Shown: piece by piece, positions 1-10,899 of the stretch
How positions within the stretch are numbered: the stretch's first letter is position 1
Layout of the letters: every line of letters starts with the position of its first letter
Assembly (NCBI RefSeq): GCF_001411555.2
Contig: NC_049901.1
Coordinates: 35,412,838-35,476,837 of the forward strand
Direction: 5' to 3'
Origin: Juglans regia
Lineage: Eukaryota; Streptophyta; Magnoliopsida; Fagales; Juglandaceae
DNA: 64,000 nucleotides
Translations under genes and position numbers: made by a program
The notes under the pieces: generated by a model
What the model saw: the letters and a program-made list of their open reading frames with translations, nothing else
Databases searched by the model: none
What the model was told of the DNA's origin: nothing

Positions 1-728
1 TGGCAGAAATGGTTAACAAGCTTGGGAAAAAGGAAATGGAAGAATTGACTTTAATTTTGTAGAACATATGGTGGAGAAGGAACCAACATATTTTTAATAA
101 CATTCTTATTGATCCGAAGACAGTCCTACAGAGAGTACAGAACATGCAGTAAGATATGGAAGGGATACAAACTACACCCAATACTAACACTAGAAGCAAC
201 ACAGAGAGATCTGCAACTTGAAATCTTCCGCCTCCTAATTTCTATAAGATAAATTGGAATGTAGCAGTAGATAGAAACAATAATAAGATTGGTATTGGGA
301 TAGCCATCAGAGATGAGGAAGGACACTTCTTGGCAACTCTGAGGAAGAACAAACCTATGTGTCCTGGTCTATTGATAGTTGAAGCTGTAGGAGCACTAAC
401 AGCAATCAAGTTTGGAATGAAACTAGGAATGAGAAGAGTAATTATAGAAGGGGATTTCAAAAAGGTAGTCATGGATGTTCAAACACACAAAAAAGATGAC
501 AGTTACTATGGATTGATCATCTCAGACATCAGAGAAAGGGTCAAGTATTTTGATAATTGTGTTGTTAGACATGTTTTTAGAAAAGCCAATGTAATAACTC
601 AACTTGAAAAAAATGTACTGCTTATAGCACTGTATTATGGAATTGGAGGAAACTGCTCAATGTTTAAACAAATATGTAACTGCTTCAGTAAAACGAAATG
701 AGTTTTTTTTTTTTTTTTTTAAAAAAAA
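1..728 (+). pseudogene. LINE 3' end: RNase H domain remnant
   Basis: Decayed 3' end of a non-LTR (plant L1-type) retrotransposon. Around 66-150 the translation reads IWWRRNQHIFNN followed by a typical linker, as in the stretch between the zinc-binding region and RNase H of plant LINEs. From 228 the frame reads PPNFYKINWNVAVD, the start of a plant RVT_3-type RNase H domain, and it stays open through IAIRDEEGHFLA and VIIEGDFKKVV to the stop at 699-701. RNase H would degrade the RNA strand during target-primed reverse transcription. In-frame stops at about 148-150 and at 219-221 separate the two parts. The frame is followed at once by T18 (703-720) and A8 (721-728), which may mark the old tail. 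The upstream RT and endonuclease lie outside the window. Family assignment is from motifs; no function is expected. Confidence 0.75.
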
Positions 729-863
729 GGTATGGTTGGAACGGAAACAAAGCCGCCAATGCAGCTGAGGAATTAATATTACCCTACATGATGATCAAGA
801 CCTCCGTATCTATTTGAATAATTCTAAACTAACAGAGGATCCATCTCGAGGATGGTCTCAATG

Positions 864-966
864 ATTTTTTTTTTAATTTTTTTATTTAATAATTAAGAAA
901 GTATCTTTTAAATAATGTTATAAATTTATTTTTTAAAAATATAAAAGGATATGAATAAATGAATAA
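864..966 (+). repeat. AT-rich MITE-like core, copy 1
   Basis: Shares its order of motifs (ttatttaataattaa, a stretch ending aaatttattttttaaaaat, then aaaaataaat) with copies at about 1080-1195, 1760-1880 and, in reverse orientation, 38750-38870. Recurrence at four places suggests a non-autonomous transposon family. AT-rich low complexity could also produce part of this similarity. Terminal repeats were not resolved here. Confidence 0.4.
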
Positions 967-1019
967 AAATAAATTATAACTCATCAGTAGCCATTCTCAT
1001 ATTACACCCTCAATAGGGT

Positions 1020-1260
1020 GTATGACTCTATTTAAATGCTAGTATGCCGTCTGAATTTGTCATTCATTTTAGTTATTCATGTATTTTATTTTATTTACTT
1101 AATAATTAAAAAAATAATTTTTAATGTATTGATATATTTTTTTATTTTTTAACAATATTTAAATATGATAAAAAAATATAAATAAAAAATAAATAAATTT
1201 ATACTAACGGCACACCCAACAACCATTACTAAACGACAACCTAGCAATACTCTGTTTTTA
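1020..1260 (+). repeat. AT-rich MITE-like element, copy 2
   Basis: The same AT-rich core (1080-1195) is flanked by partly inverted ends: the left side contains gctagtatgccgt and the right side atactaacggcac, which pair imperfectly in inverted orientation. This looks like a MITE with short degenerate terminal inverted repeats. The target duplication was not identified. Confidence 0.45.
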
Positions 1261-1754
1261 TACATGCATGTATGCTTTTTTATAATCCAGCACTACTGCT
1301 ACAAGATAATCGGACCCAGCTGTTCCTATACCGAGCCAGGACAAAACTAAGCAGTAATGCTTTAACACAACATGTTAAAGTAGCGGGGAATCTACATTTT
1401 TTTTCTTATTTCCTTTCGTTCCTTGCATTTCCAGCAAATAATAGGCTTGGAAAAGTTGACTCCAACTCCAGTTTGCCCCTTTAAACCTATTTAATATTTT
1501 AATACTAATGATTATAATAATCGCCCGCTCATCCTTGAAATGTCCCAATTATAGTCTAATAACTATATTAATAATGCTAATGATAATTTTAATAATTGCA
1601 AATTCAGCAAATATCTTTGTCTTTTATTTTTTATTTTTTATTTCTTAAAATATTGGCCATAAATGAAAAGCATCCATTTTAAACTCCAAAAAGATACACA
1701 GATGCCCTTTTAACATATGAGAAATATTTTTTGTCTCGAAAATGTGTTTCGAAT

Positions 1755-1885
1755 GGCTTTTTTTATTTTTTATTATTTAATGATTAAAAAAATATTATTT
1801 AATGATATTGTAAATTTTTTATTTTTTTAAAAATATTTATGATAATTAAAAAAATACATAAAAAATGAAAAAAATAAAATATTCT
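1755..1885 (+). repeat. AT-rich MITE-like core, copy 3
   Basis: Third copy of the core seen at 864-966 and 1080-1195, with the order ttattatttaatgattaa, taatgatattgtaaattt, aaaatatttatgataatt, aaaaaatac. Boundaries are approximate. Confidence 0.4.
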
Positions 1886-2544
1886 ATTTGAAATGTTTAT
1901 TCGGAATGCATAACAATGCGCTTTAACATATTAACTTTGCATGACTTTGACTTTCCCCCTTTGTTGGGTAACCAATAAATTGATCACCTTCCGCACTATA
2001 ATGCACCCTCAATTTTTTATTGGATAACTTTATTGATAACCCTTGAATTTTATTTTTTTATTTTTTTATGTATTTTTTAAAATGTCGTAAAATTTATTTT
2101 ATATACATTTTTAAAATTGGTAATTTGAAATTAGGTTCCATCTTTGAGATTTTTTCAAGAAGAAGAATTGACCAATCATCCGCGGAGGGCCCCATGGGGT
2201 TGTTGAGTGATTATGATCATTTATTATATTCTTTTTCTCCTTTCATATGTAAAGTTTTTTGTTTATATTTTAACTATTTTTCCCACACCATCAATAGTTT
2301 ACGAGAAATTTAATTTACAGTTTAAGTGAAATATTATATGTACAGTCTCATTTATAAATATGAGTAAAAGAAAAAAAAAATTATTTTAAAAAATATATTA
2401 TTGTAATTTTAAATTTTTTAAAACATAACTGTATAGACTTGCATGAATAAATCTTATTTAGAGACTGTATATAAATTAACTCATAGTCTATACTGTTGGG
2501 TATTCTAACATACAAATGTGTTATCTATTTAATTACTATTTCAG

Positions 2545-2757
2545 GCCTGGTTTAGTTATGCAGTTTAAATAAAATGAGATGTTTTGTTAAAAGTTGAATA
2601 AAATATTATTATAATGTATTTTTAATATTATTTTTATTTTGAGATTTAAAAAGTTAAATTATTTATTATATTTTGTATAAGAGTTTGAAAATGTTGTAAT
2701 AATTATATATGATGAAATGAGATGAAATAGTTTAATTTTATATTATCAAACCATAGC
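2545..2757 (+). repeat. MITE family M1 (gagatga family), copy 1
   Basis: A unit of about 210 bp starting near ggcctggtttagttatg and ending near tatcaaaccatagc. It contains gatgaaatgagatgaa close to the 3' end and attatttattatattttgtat in the middle. The same order of blocks recurs at 39043-39224 in the same orientation and at 4618-4843 in reverse. The shared ends (gtttggtt-like start, accaaac-like end) and size suggest a non-autonomous DNA transposon. No transposase is present. Confidence 0.6.
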
Positions 2758-3155
2758 TCAATCTCACCATATATTTTGAAAAAGATAAAGTTAAAAATCT
2801 AGGGATAAAACTGTAATAATAAATACATTTATATCCTTCAGACTTGCATTTGTTTTGAGACATTAAATTCTACAGTCGCCCAACTTTTTCTGGAGTTTTG
2901 CCCGAGCATAGAGCGTCCTAACTCCTTTTGTTTTTGTGAAATTGAGAAAGGGAATTTGCTCCAATTACTTGGCCTCGCTACAACAAAAGACGAAATTCAA
3001 ATTTCTTTCCTAACAACAGACGGAAACTCAAATTCCAACGCTTCTCTATAATATTAAAAAAAAAAAAAGAGTTGGCAATCCTATTTTATATATTTGATTG
3101 TATATAGTTTGTTGTTTGTCATATTCTAATGACTTTATATTTATAAAAAATGTTT
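2758..3155. other. non-coding stretch, nothing recognised
   Basis: AT-rich sequence with an A-run at 3056-3069. No coding or repeat signal could be supported beyond that. Confidence 0.5.
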
Positions 3156-3159
3156 CTTG

Positions 3160-3697
3160 TAGCAAGAGTCAGATACTAATTACGATCTTATAAAATTATT
3201 TAATGCATTACATGCAGATCGTAATGGAGAGTGGATTCATCCTAACATCCATGAGAATTATATAAATAATATTATCGGTTTTAATTAAATATATTGAATA
3301 TTTGTGACAATATTAATTCTTTATCTTATGTGTAGGAAAAAATAATTGTCCGACATGTTGAATCTACATCAGATCAAAATTTCTCAACAAGTGATGTGAC
3401 ATTTTTACAAAAGTTCTGGGTCCACGTTCAAGATATTTGAGAGGTTTAGATCGTTGTGTCAATTCTTCTAGCACTTCCTTATCATCCAACAATGCTTCCA
3501 ACACCTCTAGAACATTAGAGGAAACGAGGTCTGAGATCAAAGAATTGAGGACAAAGCAGTATGAGTTAATGGATCAAGTGGCGCAACAAGCAGACATGAA
3601 GATGCAATTGAAACAACAAGAACATCAGCAAGAGGAGTTCATGAGAGAAATGCAACTCCAGATACTTATGCAACAATTCAAGCCTACAAGCAACTGA
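3160..3697 (+). pseudogene. CACTA TNPA-like transposase remnant (Transposase_24)
   Basis: Remnant of the second transposase gene of a plant CACTA (En/Spm) element. An exon-like piece after ttcttgtag (about 3165-3245) reads ESDTNYDLIKLF and RNGEWIHPNIHENY, matching the family position normally written as a short 'kdGtwi' block. A later piece around 3415-3445 reads VLGPRSRYLRGLDRCV, the characteristic block that precedes the C-terminal coiled coil. The final exon (3437-3697) is a Glu/Gln-rich coiled coil (EIKELRTKQYELMDQ, then several QQ and EE pairs) and ends at a natural stop. TNPA-like proteins bind the subterminal repeats of their own element, and a TTCGAA array follows directly. The N-terminal exons are missing, so this is a 3' fragment. 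The composite CACTA at 28-33 kb carries the complementary N-terminal part of the same kind of gene. Confidence 0.7.
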
Positions 3698-3738
3698 TTT
3701 ACATTATACAAAAACAATAACAACCAACAATCGTTTGA

Positions 3739-4110
3739 ACATAATCAGTCAAACCATTCGAATGGTTACATAGAACATTCGAATGTAATCTGTAATCGGC
3801 GTTCGAACATCAATCAGACACTGTTCGAATGTAATCCGCGTTCGAATGCTTACTGACGACATCAAACATGACATCTACGTTTGAACGTCATCTCTTAGTA
3901 AATCATTCGGATGTACCAATCGAACATTCAACGAAAATAATTTTAACGTTTGAATGTTTTTCTATGTCAATATGTTTGAAAGAATTTATTTCAATCAATC
4001 ACTCATGAAGTATGCGTTCGAACATACTTCACGGTCGAATACAATGATTTTATCATTCGACCATATATCTAGAATGAAATTTAATAGTCCCAAAAAACAA
4101 ATTTCCGTTC
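3739..4110. repeat. TTCGAA subterminal repeat array of CACTA remnant
   Basis: Seven exact TTCGAA hexamers, usually within a longer degenerate palindrome of the form (a)cattcgaatg or gcgttcgaac, plus several one-mismatch copies, in about 370 bp directly downstream of the TNPA-like exon. CACTA elements carry clustered subterminal motifs bound by TNPA. The same motif recurs in the CACTA element at 31.2-33.4 kb. No terminal inverted repeat was found beyond it. Confidence 0.65.
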
Positions 4111-4617
4111 GAACGCTATCCAACAGTTTTGCTTAATTTTGTCACAAAAAATATAAATATAAATTTTATTTTCAAAAAATCTTTTGGACAACCTTGAGAC
4201 AATTATGTTTCGTCTCAAAATATGTTTTAAGGCGAAATCACAATTGTTTTGGATGATAATTTTTGTTCCAAAAAATCTCAACAAAATTTACAAGAACTTT
4301 TGCCGGAACCAATTTCTGGTAATGGATTTACTATTCTTTTCTACTTTGTCAAATTAACATGATATGACAAACATTCTTCCTATTTCCAACATATTACACA
4401 GTTTTTAACTTTTTAAGTTGTGCATACGCAATATGTGTACGAATTATATCCACGACTTCTTTCTTTTTTATTTTTATAAAAATATGACATTTCGATGCGA
4501 CAACATACGATTTAAACTACAAGTTAATGGAGAAGGTCATTCTCCATTTCACATTATTAGCTGCTACCTTTCGTGGACGTTTCTACCTCTGGTTTAGTGG
4601 GATGTTCACCGACTTGA
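4111..4617. other. non-coding stretch, possible CACTA edge
   Basis: Contains gtcacaaaaaata (near 4140), which also occurs near the terminus of the other CACTA element (about 33407-33420), so part may be CACTA subterminal DNA. No CACTA-type end could be read, and no coding signal is present. Confidence 0.35.
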
Positions 4618-4843
4618 CGCTTCGTTTGTTTTTATAATATTTTTTAACTTATCTCATCTTATCTTATCTTATCTAATCATTATAATTTTTTTAAATTTCT
4701 ATACAAAATAAAATAAACAATTTATTTTTTTCAAATTCAAAAGAAAAATATTAAAAAAAAATATTTTAACAATATTTATTTTAATTTTTAATTTTAATCT
4801 CAATTCATCTTATCTCTATCTCATGTATAAAAATAAACGGCCA
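4618..4843 (-). repeat. MITE family M1, copy 2 (reverse)
   Basis: Reverse-complement copy of the element at 2545-2757: tctcatcttatcttatctt near the start, aaacaatttatttttttcaaa in the middle, and ctcatgtataaaaataaacgg at the end. No coding capacity. Confidence 0.6.
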
Positions 4844-5127
4844 AATCTACAACTACTATGGTTTCTGATCTTGGACAATAGGGCTCTGGTAACCTAAAGT
4901 TTTAGCCTTCTTACATACAAGATCTGTAAGACTATAATGGTGGGCTAACATTACATTGCTTTGCTTCTTTTACATGTAACCAATACTCCAGCAGAAGCCC
5001 AAATGCAAACACTGATCTCACTCTTCCGGATGGGATGTCATGGGTTTGGGCACCTTCAAGTTTCAAGCATTGGGCAGCTCAAATTTGACATCGATTTGTT
5101 TGATATCATCCTCAAATAGAAGTTTTA
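4844..5127. other. non-coding stretch
   Basis: Ordinary intergenic-looking sequence; no gene, repeat or regulatory element could be supported. Confidence 0.5.
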
Positions 5128-5305
5128 CAGCTATAAAAAATATGATTTTTTTTTTCTAAAAATAAATTTATAAATTGACATAATTTTATGTGATATGTTA
5201 AATCTATTTTATATTAAAAGTAATTTTACAATCTAATCTATTACGTCAAATCACATTAGTTTGTGAATCTAATTTTATGAAACCCTTTTATAACTAAAGC
5301 ATTTT
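5128..5305 (+). repeat. foldback MITE family M2, copy 1
   Basis: About 175 bp that is nearly self-complementary: the left half contains taaattgacataattttatgtgatatg and the right half catcaaatcacattagtttgtgaat in decayed form, so the strand could fold back on itself. A reverse copy lies at 7762-7920. Short size, no coding sequence and a palindromic structure point to a MITE. Confidence 0.5.
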
Positions 5306-5880
5306 TCATTCTCAAATAAATTAATAAAGGTGCTTATAACTATGCCCTCCCAAAGGGGGCATGGGAGTTGGGAAACCGACCAAAACCAATCCTTTTCGAT
5401 GGATTTTTCCTTTCCTTTATGGTGAAATCGACCAAAACCAAGTCAATTGTGTGTGTATATATATATATTATCGATTCTTAATAAAAGGAATTTAATTAAT
5501 AAATTTACTATGCGACAAGAAGCACAATGCATAGAAAACAAAAACAGAAGAAGAGATGATGTAGTATTTTAGCTTGGAGCCAAGCTAGACTAAGGATAGG
5601 ACTAACAAATACAACGATGACATTGTGATACTATGGCTAAAAGCCTGCATAGCGGATAATGGAGAGACTATAGATGACTACTTCACATTGCCCGATAAAT
5701 CCGCTTTCTAAGCTCATCCTTTAACATCTTCAAGAAGGGAACCAGGAACTAGTATTTTGTTCCGGAATAAGAGAGGATAGAAGGCTGACTTTCGAAGAGG
5801 GGGAATATCCTAAAAAGGAAAATGCTATACGCCCCGTCCCACTCCCACTTCCCACTTGACATGGAATGTCATGTTGTAAG
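5306..5880. other. non-coding stretch with short TA microsatellite
   Basis: Holds a short (TA)n run at about 5456-5469. Otherwise no gene or repeat could be supported. Confidence 0.5.
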
Positions 5881-5881
5881 C

Positions 5882-6225
5882 GTATTGAAATTAAAAAATA
5901 AAGTCTCTCTCCATTTTGTCTTCAACCTTCTCCGTCTTCAAGCCAGAGAAACTCATCCCACCAAGAAGTGTATTGAAATTAAAAAATAAAGCATCTCTTC
6001 ATTTTGTCTTCAGCCTTCTTTGTCTTCAAGCCAAAGAAACCCATCCCACCGAGACAAAAACCCATCCCACCAAGAGAAACCCATCCAGAAACAAGTTCGT
6101 CTTCAAGCCAGAGAAACCCATCCTACTAAAGAGAAACTAGTTCATCTTCAAGCCTCCATCCATCCCACGGCTAAAGAGACCCATTTTGAAAGACTCATCC
6201 CACGGAAAAAAAGTGTCGAGTTTTA
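5882..6225. repeat. 88-bp tandem repeat with degenerate tail
   Basis: Two adjacent 88-bp units start at 5882 and 5970 (each gtattgaaattaaaaaataaag). Both contain cattttgtcttca and the motif gtcttcaagcca(g/a)agaaac. After 6057 only the second half continues, as irregular repeats of acccatcccacc and agagaaac. The open frames here simply read the repeat, so I do not call a gene. Confidence 0.7.
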
Positions 6226-6840
6226 GTAAAAGGGGAGTGTTGGTGATCATGAATAATGCAAAAGTCAAGGAAAGTCAATAGAAGAAAATAAAAGAAAAAA
6301 CTATATTAACAGTTAATTGCACATAATAATAAACTCAAGGTTTCAGACAAATGCAAAAACACAATTTTTGCAATTAAGGTAACTAGCTAGAATCATTCTT
6401 ATCGACTTTATTACATTTGTTTTCAAAGATTACAAGCTAGAGATACACTATTATTTAATATAATATGATAGGATGGGTGTAGTCGATCATTAGGTAAGAA
6501 AGGTTGAATTAAAGAATGTTAACCAAATGATCACAAGGAATTTTAATAACTTGGTGCCTCACAAATATACAGGAATCATTTCTCTCATTTTTCCCCCTTC
6601 CAGTCTTACTTTGTTCTTCTTTCTAAAACTCTGTCGTATCTTTTTCATAGCTCCTTTTAGTTATTAGATAAATATATTTTCGGATATTTTTGGATCTAGA
6701 ATTTCTAGTTTTACGGCAAAAAAAAAGGTTCTAGTTCCAGTGTGGGATCAACAAAAAAATTCCCTTTGTTTTACCAGATAGAGAGATTGAACAAATTTCT
6801 TTGTGGGATCAGTGCCTTTTTACATGTTAAAACAAGAACA
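6226..6840. other. non-coding stretch
   Basis: No coding signal. Mostly AT-rich unique-looking sequence. Confidence 0.5.
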
Positions 6841-6845
6841 ATTTC

Positions 6846-7085
6846 TTTTTTTTTTTTTTATTTTTCTGGATGGCACCTCCCTTTATTGATTTAAAACTTA
6901 GAGTACAGGAACCCTACAAAAACAGAGTACCGAGGAATACCCAAAATACAGGACGCACGCTAAGACCAAAACAAATCAAAGAGCTCACTACTATGGGCTC
7001 TAGAATGGCCATCTTCTGTATTCTGTCTTTTGAGGAAGACATGCTTTCGTTGGGGGTTGGGGATTTTTGCCTTTTGAGGAGGAAA
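6846..7085 (-). mobile_element. possible LINE 3'-UTR fragment with T-run
   Basis: A poly-T run (about 6847-6859) followed by A/C-rich sequence mentioning a diagnostic-looking tttattgatttaaaac block. On the minus strand this would be a G/T-rich LINE 3' untranslated region ending in poly(A), as at the low-coordinate end of LINE-B (52895 onward). There is no coding evidence, so this is tentative. Confidence 0.25.
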
Positions 7086-7761
7086 TGAGGAGCAGAGGAC
7101 TAAGGAGGGATGGGGGGATGTTGGGCGGGAGACACGACTTGCTTTTTGTTTTTTAATAAAAAAATCATAAAACACGTGGCATGCCACATAAAGCGGGAAG
7201 AGAAAACGGTTGTATTGAGCGGTAACTGTAGCACTGTCCATCCTAAAAAATATTGTGAGATTGAGCGGTACAATGTGAGCCTTACTTACATGTTAGTGTG
7301 CTAGTTTGGTGGTGGAGCATGTTAGCTCCACGGACATGATCCAAGGCTAATGGGAGGGTGTGACGTCAATCGGTAGATGGACGGTAACAAAAAAATGTGT
7401 TGAAAGCCAAGAGGACAAAAAAAATTGTCAAAGACCGACAAAATAGCAAAAAGAACAAAAGAAGGCTTAAATGGTATTGCAATAAATTAGGTGTGCGTGA
7501 GGGCCATGAGTCAATGATTAGTGGAGCTTAGGGAGGAGACTCCATTGATGGGGTGCATGTTTGTTGAAAATGGAAGGGAGCAATAGATCTAGCTAGTCAA
7601 CAAAAGCTTAATAAAAAATTAAAGAAAAAAATATGAAAGGAGGGTTAAGAAAGATAGCAGCTCAGATATATGAAGAAAATGAAGTCAAGGATTAGATTGA
7701 AGGAACATAGGGAAGGGAAGAAGGAATTTCAAAGCTGGCAAGTTTTCCCTTTTGAAAAATA
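7086..7761. other. non-coding stretch
   Basis: No supportable gene or repeat. Composition is less AT-rich than the flanks, and short open frames are not conserved-looking. Confidence 0.5.
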
Positions 7762-7920
7762 TTTTAGCCACAAAAAGATTACATAAAAGTAAACACACAA
7801 ACTGATGTGGCTTGATGTAGTACGTTAGATTGTAAAGTTATTTTTATTATAAAGTAGATCTAATAGATTATATGAAACCACATCAGTTTACGAATTTACT
7901 TTTTATAATCTCTTTGTATC
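7762..7920 (-). repeat. foldback MITE family M2, copy 2 (reverse)
   Basis: Inverted halves are clear here: aaactgatgtggc (about 7799-7811) and ccacatcagttt (about 7879-7890). The unit matches 5128-5305 in reverse orientation, including tacaatctaa-type and tttataat-type blocks. Confidence 0.55.
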
Positions 7921-8249
7921 TGTAATAGTTCTCTATTCGGATTTGAACTAGGGCCTAGGACAACCAAACTACTTGGAAGTAACCCAATAACTATTAAGCC
8001 ACTACTCTTAACGGGTTGGCAGGGAAGAATTTTTTTCCCTCTCAGGAAGTTGATTACTTGTCCAATCTTGATCCTTTGGGTAGGTATTATTCTTGTCTGT
8101 GACACCAATGATCTACTCTTTGTTGGTTGAGTATTTATTCCAAAGATTGAGAAAATTTTAAATTAATTTAATAGAGAAAAATGTTAAATTGACTTAATAT
8201 TTAAATATATTATTAAGGACAAAATTTGAAATTATTATTTGACATATGA

Positions 8250-10654
8250 AGTATGAGATCTCTAAATTTTGCTTGTGTTTTAATCCATAATATTATTATT
8301 TTTATTGAGGTGTTATTTTAATTAAATGAGTTATTTTATTTATTGTTATCTATTTTGGTGTGTTTGGGTTTTTATTTCCTTGCTATTTTTTATTTATGTT
8401 ATTTTATTTTTGGGTAATTTTATTATTTGTGGTGTTTTATTTTATTTTTTGGGTTTGTGGTTGTGGGTTTTTAGTTGTGGGATGTGTGTGTGTGTTCTGT
8501 TTTAGACCCAGCCCAAGTGAAACCCAGCCCAGCCCGTGCGCCTAAAGACCCAACCCGTGTGCTTGATTGACCCAGCCCAGCCCGAAGCCCAACTCACATT
8601 GCAAGCCCGTGCGCCAAGCAAGGCCCAGCCCGTGCGAGAACCCAGCCCTCCCCTTTTATTAATGGAACGTCGCCGTTTGAGGAACCCCTGGGTTCCATCG
8701 TTTTCCTTCATGCACCGCACAGCTTCCTTCTTCTTCTTCTTCCTTCTTCTATTTTCTTTTGTTTTCTTCTTTTCCAGCAGCTGCCGTGAGCCACCACCAC
8801 CTTACTTTCCACCTCCTCCTTCAATTATTCTTCTCGGTGTTGTTCGGCTAGGGATTCCGAAGGCTTACTGTCCAGCTGCCGCTCCATGCGGCCACCATCG
8901 TCCACCTCGAGCTTCATCGGTTGCCCCTGTGTCGTTCAGCAACGCCTTCCATTGCTGTCAACCCGCCATCCTCTACGCCACACGTCTCCTCCGTAGCTTG
9001 CACTTCGGTTTCCTCTTCCGCATGTTGTCCCCGTGTGCCTCAAACCGCCATACTTGGCCTATAAATAGGCCAAGGGTTCCTCTATTTAATCCTCTGAGTT
9101 CCTCTTTCTCTCTTTCTCTCGCAAACCCAAAATCTTGTTTCCCAAAATTTGTGGATGTTGTCCCGAAAGTGTTGAGTCTTTTTGCCGTGTGCACCACCAC
9201 ACATAGTGTTTTTCCTTGGTTGTTTGACCACCCTTGTGAGTTATCCGTGTGTTTCAAGCTTGTATTTTACTCAACCCGTGAGTTGTGAGGGCTGTTGGGC
9301 ACTATTTTGCCGTGAGCCGCCGCCTTGTACTACTATTCCTTCCGCTTGATCTTTTAGATTTTTTCCATTCTTCGTATGTATGTAATTTCCTAGTTTTATT
9401 AATAAAATTGTTGTAATTGTATTTTGTAAACTGTCATTTCTGATGTAACTGTTTATTGTAATGATCTGTTGGATTTGAGCCATGGGCCATGGAAGCGTTG
9501 GATTGTAAATTGTGGTTGTTGGAAATGGGCTGTTAAAATGTTGGATTGTATTTATGATTTGGATTTAGTGTTGGGCCTTGGGCCGGATTGGAGGACGGGA
9601 TACAGGTGTAGCATGTGAACTTGTATTTCTGCTTTTATTGAAATTTTGTAAATGAATTATTTAAATGTGTATTCCAATAAATTGTTGAAAGTATTTATCG
9701 TTTTAATAAAATTTGCAGTGATGTCACGTGGTCTATTTGCGATGGTGACTGAAAATGTGGGTGCGTGTGTATCACGACCCCAAGCCGAGATGGAGTATTA
9801 TCTCAATGGAGCTCCTCTGGTCACTTGGGAGCGTAACAGACTGACGTGATGTCCATTGAGTTGTCGCAGGGCGACGACGGGAACGGACGAGACGGTAATG
9901 CTCTCGTACCGATTCCGTGACCTTTGGCTGGCGAGGTTAGAGGATGCTTGGCCATGTACACGCTAAGCGCAGAACTGGGCATCTCTCGTTACGAAATCTC
10001 ATGCACGGACGTTACCCGTGATGTGACAATGAGAGCCAGGTCGTGCAGACGGTCCATAGGGGAGACTGTGGCGCATGCTTTTTAATTAATGGTTGTGATT
10101 GGACCAAAAATGGAATTTTTGGCGTGAGTTATAAAAAGGGTATTTTGGGAAAAAGAAAATGAGATGTTGTTTTGCATATTATGTTCGTATGGGGACGCGT
10201 GTTATTTCTATATATTCTTTTGGATGTTATTTTGATTAATTACTTGCTGAGATATCATAATCTCATTGTGGTGTTTTACTCTATGGTTCCGTCTTATGGT
10301 GCCGCAGAGTCTGACGCAGAGCCCGAGTATGAGCCTGAGGGATTAGCTCTGCCGGAGGTTTGACTTGCTGAGTTACTGTTCAGCGTTATGGGATTTTTTT
10401 CCCTTATGTTATTTCCTATTTTTAATTTATCTGTCGGATGACTGTTTAATACTGCTAAAGTTAATTTTCTGTTTTTGAACAAATTCTGGTACTTAATAAA
10501 GAAAGACCTTTTTATTTCTCCACTACGAATATTATTTTGTACACTTATTGTATGTTGTACACAGCACTGGTCGTTGGGGTGCGTGATCCGTGTGATCATC
10601 ATCCCAGTATCACGAACTCCACTAAAATAACACGTGGGGGTCGAGGGCGCCACA
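8250..10654 (+). mobile_element. solo-LTR-like element (long LTR, gypsy type)
   Basis: Long regulatory-looking unit without conserved coding sequence. A TATA box (tataaata, 9060-9067) lies in a GC- and pyrimidine-rich segment. A polyadenylation-like attaataaaattg lies near 9397. A short open stretch near the 3' end (10300-10363) encodes an acidic peptide ending EPEYEPEGLALPEV. This layout (TATA, long leader, acidic peptide near the 3' end, end in ...gggcgccaca) parallels the well-bounded solo LTR at 53394-56052, so I infer a relative of it. The 3' edge at 10654 is a plausible LTR end (CA). The 5' edge and the target duplication could not be fixed. The 250-codon open frame at 8536-9288 is proline/serine-rich with no recognisable domain, and I treat it as LTR sequence, not a gene. 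Confidence 0.5.
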
Positions 10655-10899
10655 TGAAGCCTCCAAACTTGCCTCTTATTCTATCCTTCAATTTTTTTGC
10701 AAGATCGATCCCTTATACTATTGCAAACAGATTTTTTTTATTGCTTTTCTTTTTCAATCTATCCACTAAGAAACCCTAAAGTTCATCACCTACTTCACAT
10801 TAAAAGGCATGAAAAGAGAAAGACATGTTTCTTAAAACATTATATAATTTTTTTCCCATTTTGGTAGGAACTAATTTGGTCCATGCTTGAATTGCTTTT
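10655..10899. other. short non-coding spacer
   Basis: Unremarkable AT-rich sequence between the LTR-like element and LINE-A; nothing supportable. Confidence 0.5.

Larger units (their letters stand above)
729..2544. other. AT-rich intergenic DNA with MITE-like repeats
   Basis: No supportable gene. The stretch is strongly AT-rich and contains three copies of one short AT-rich repeat core (listed separately at 864-966, 1020-1260 and 1755-1885). The remaining sequence (about 1262-1740 and 1890-2544) shows no coding signal, only homopolymer runs and short open frames of atypical composition. Confidence 0.6.

Noticed and set aside
5916..6226. Repeat-rich frames of 68-74 codons
   Set aside because: Simply read the 88-bp tandem repeat in two frames; no independent evidence.
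8536..9288. 250-codon Pro/Ser-rich plus-strand frame
   Set aside because: Lies in the GC- and pyrimidine-rich leader of an LTR-like element, has no domain, and runs across the TATA box.
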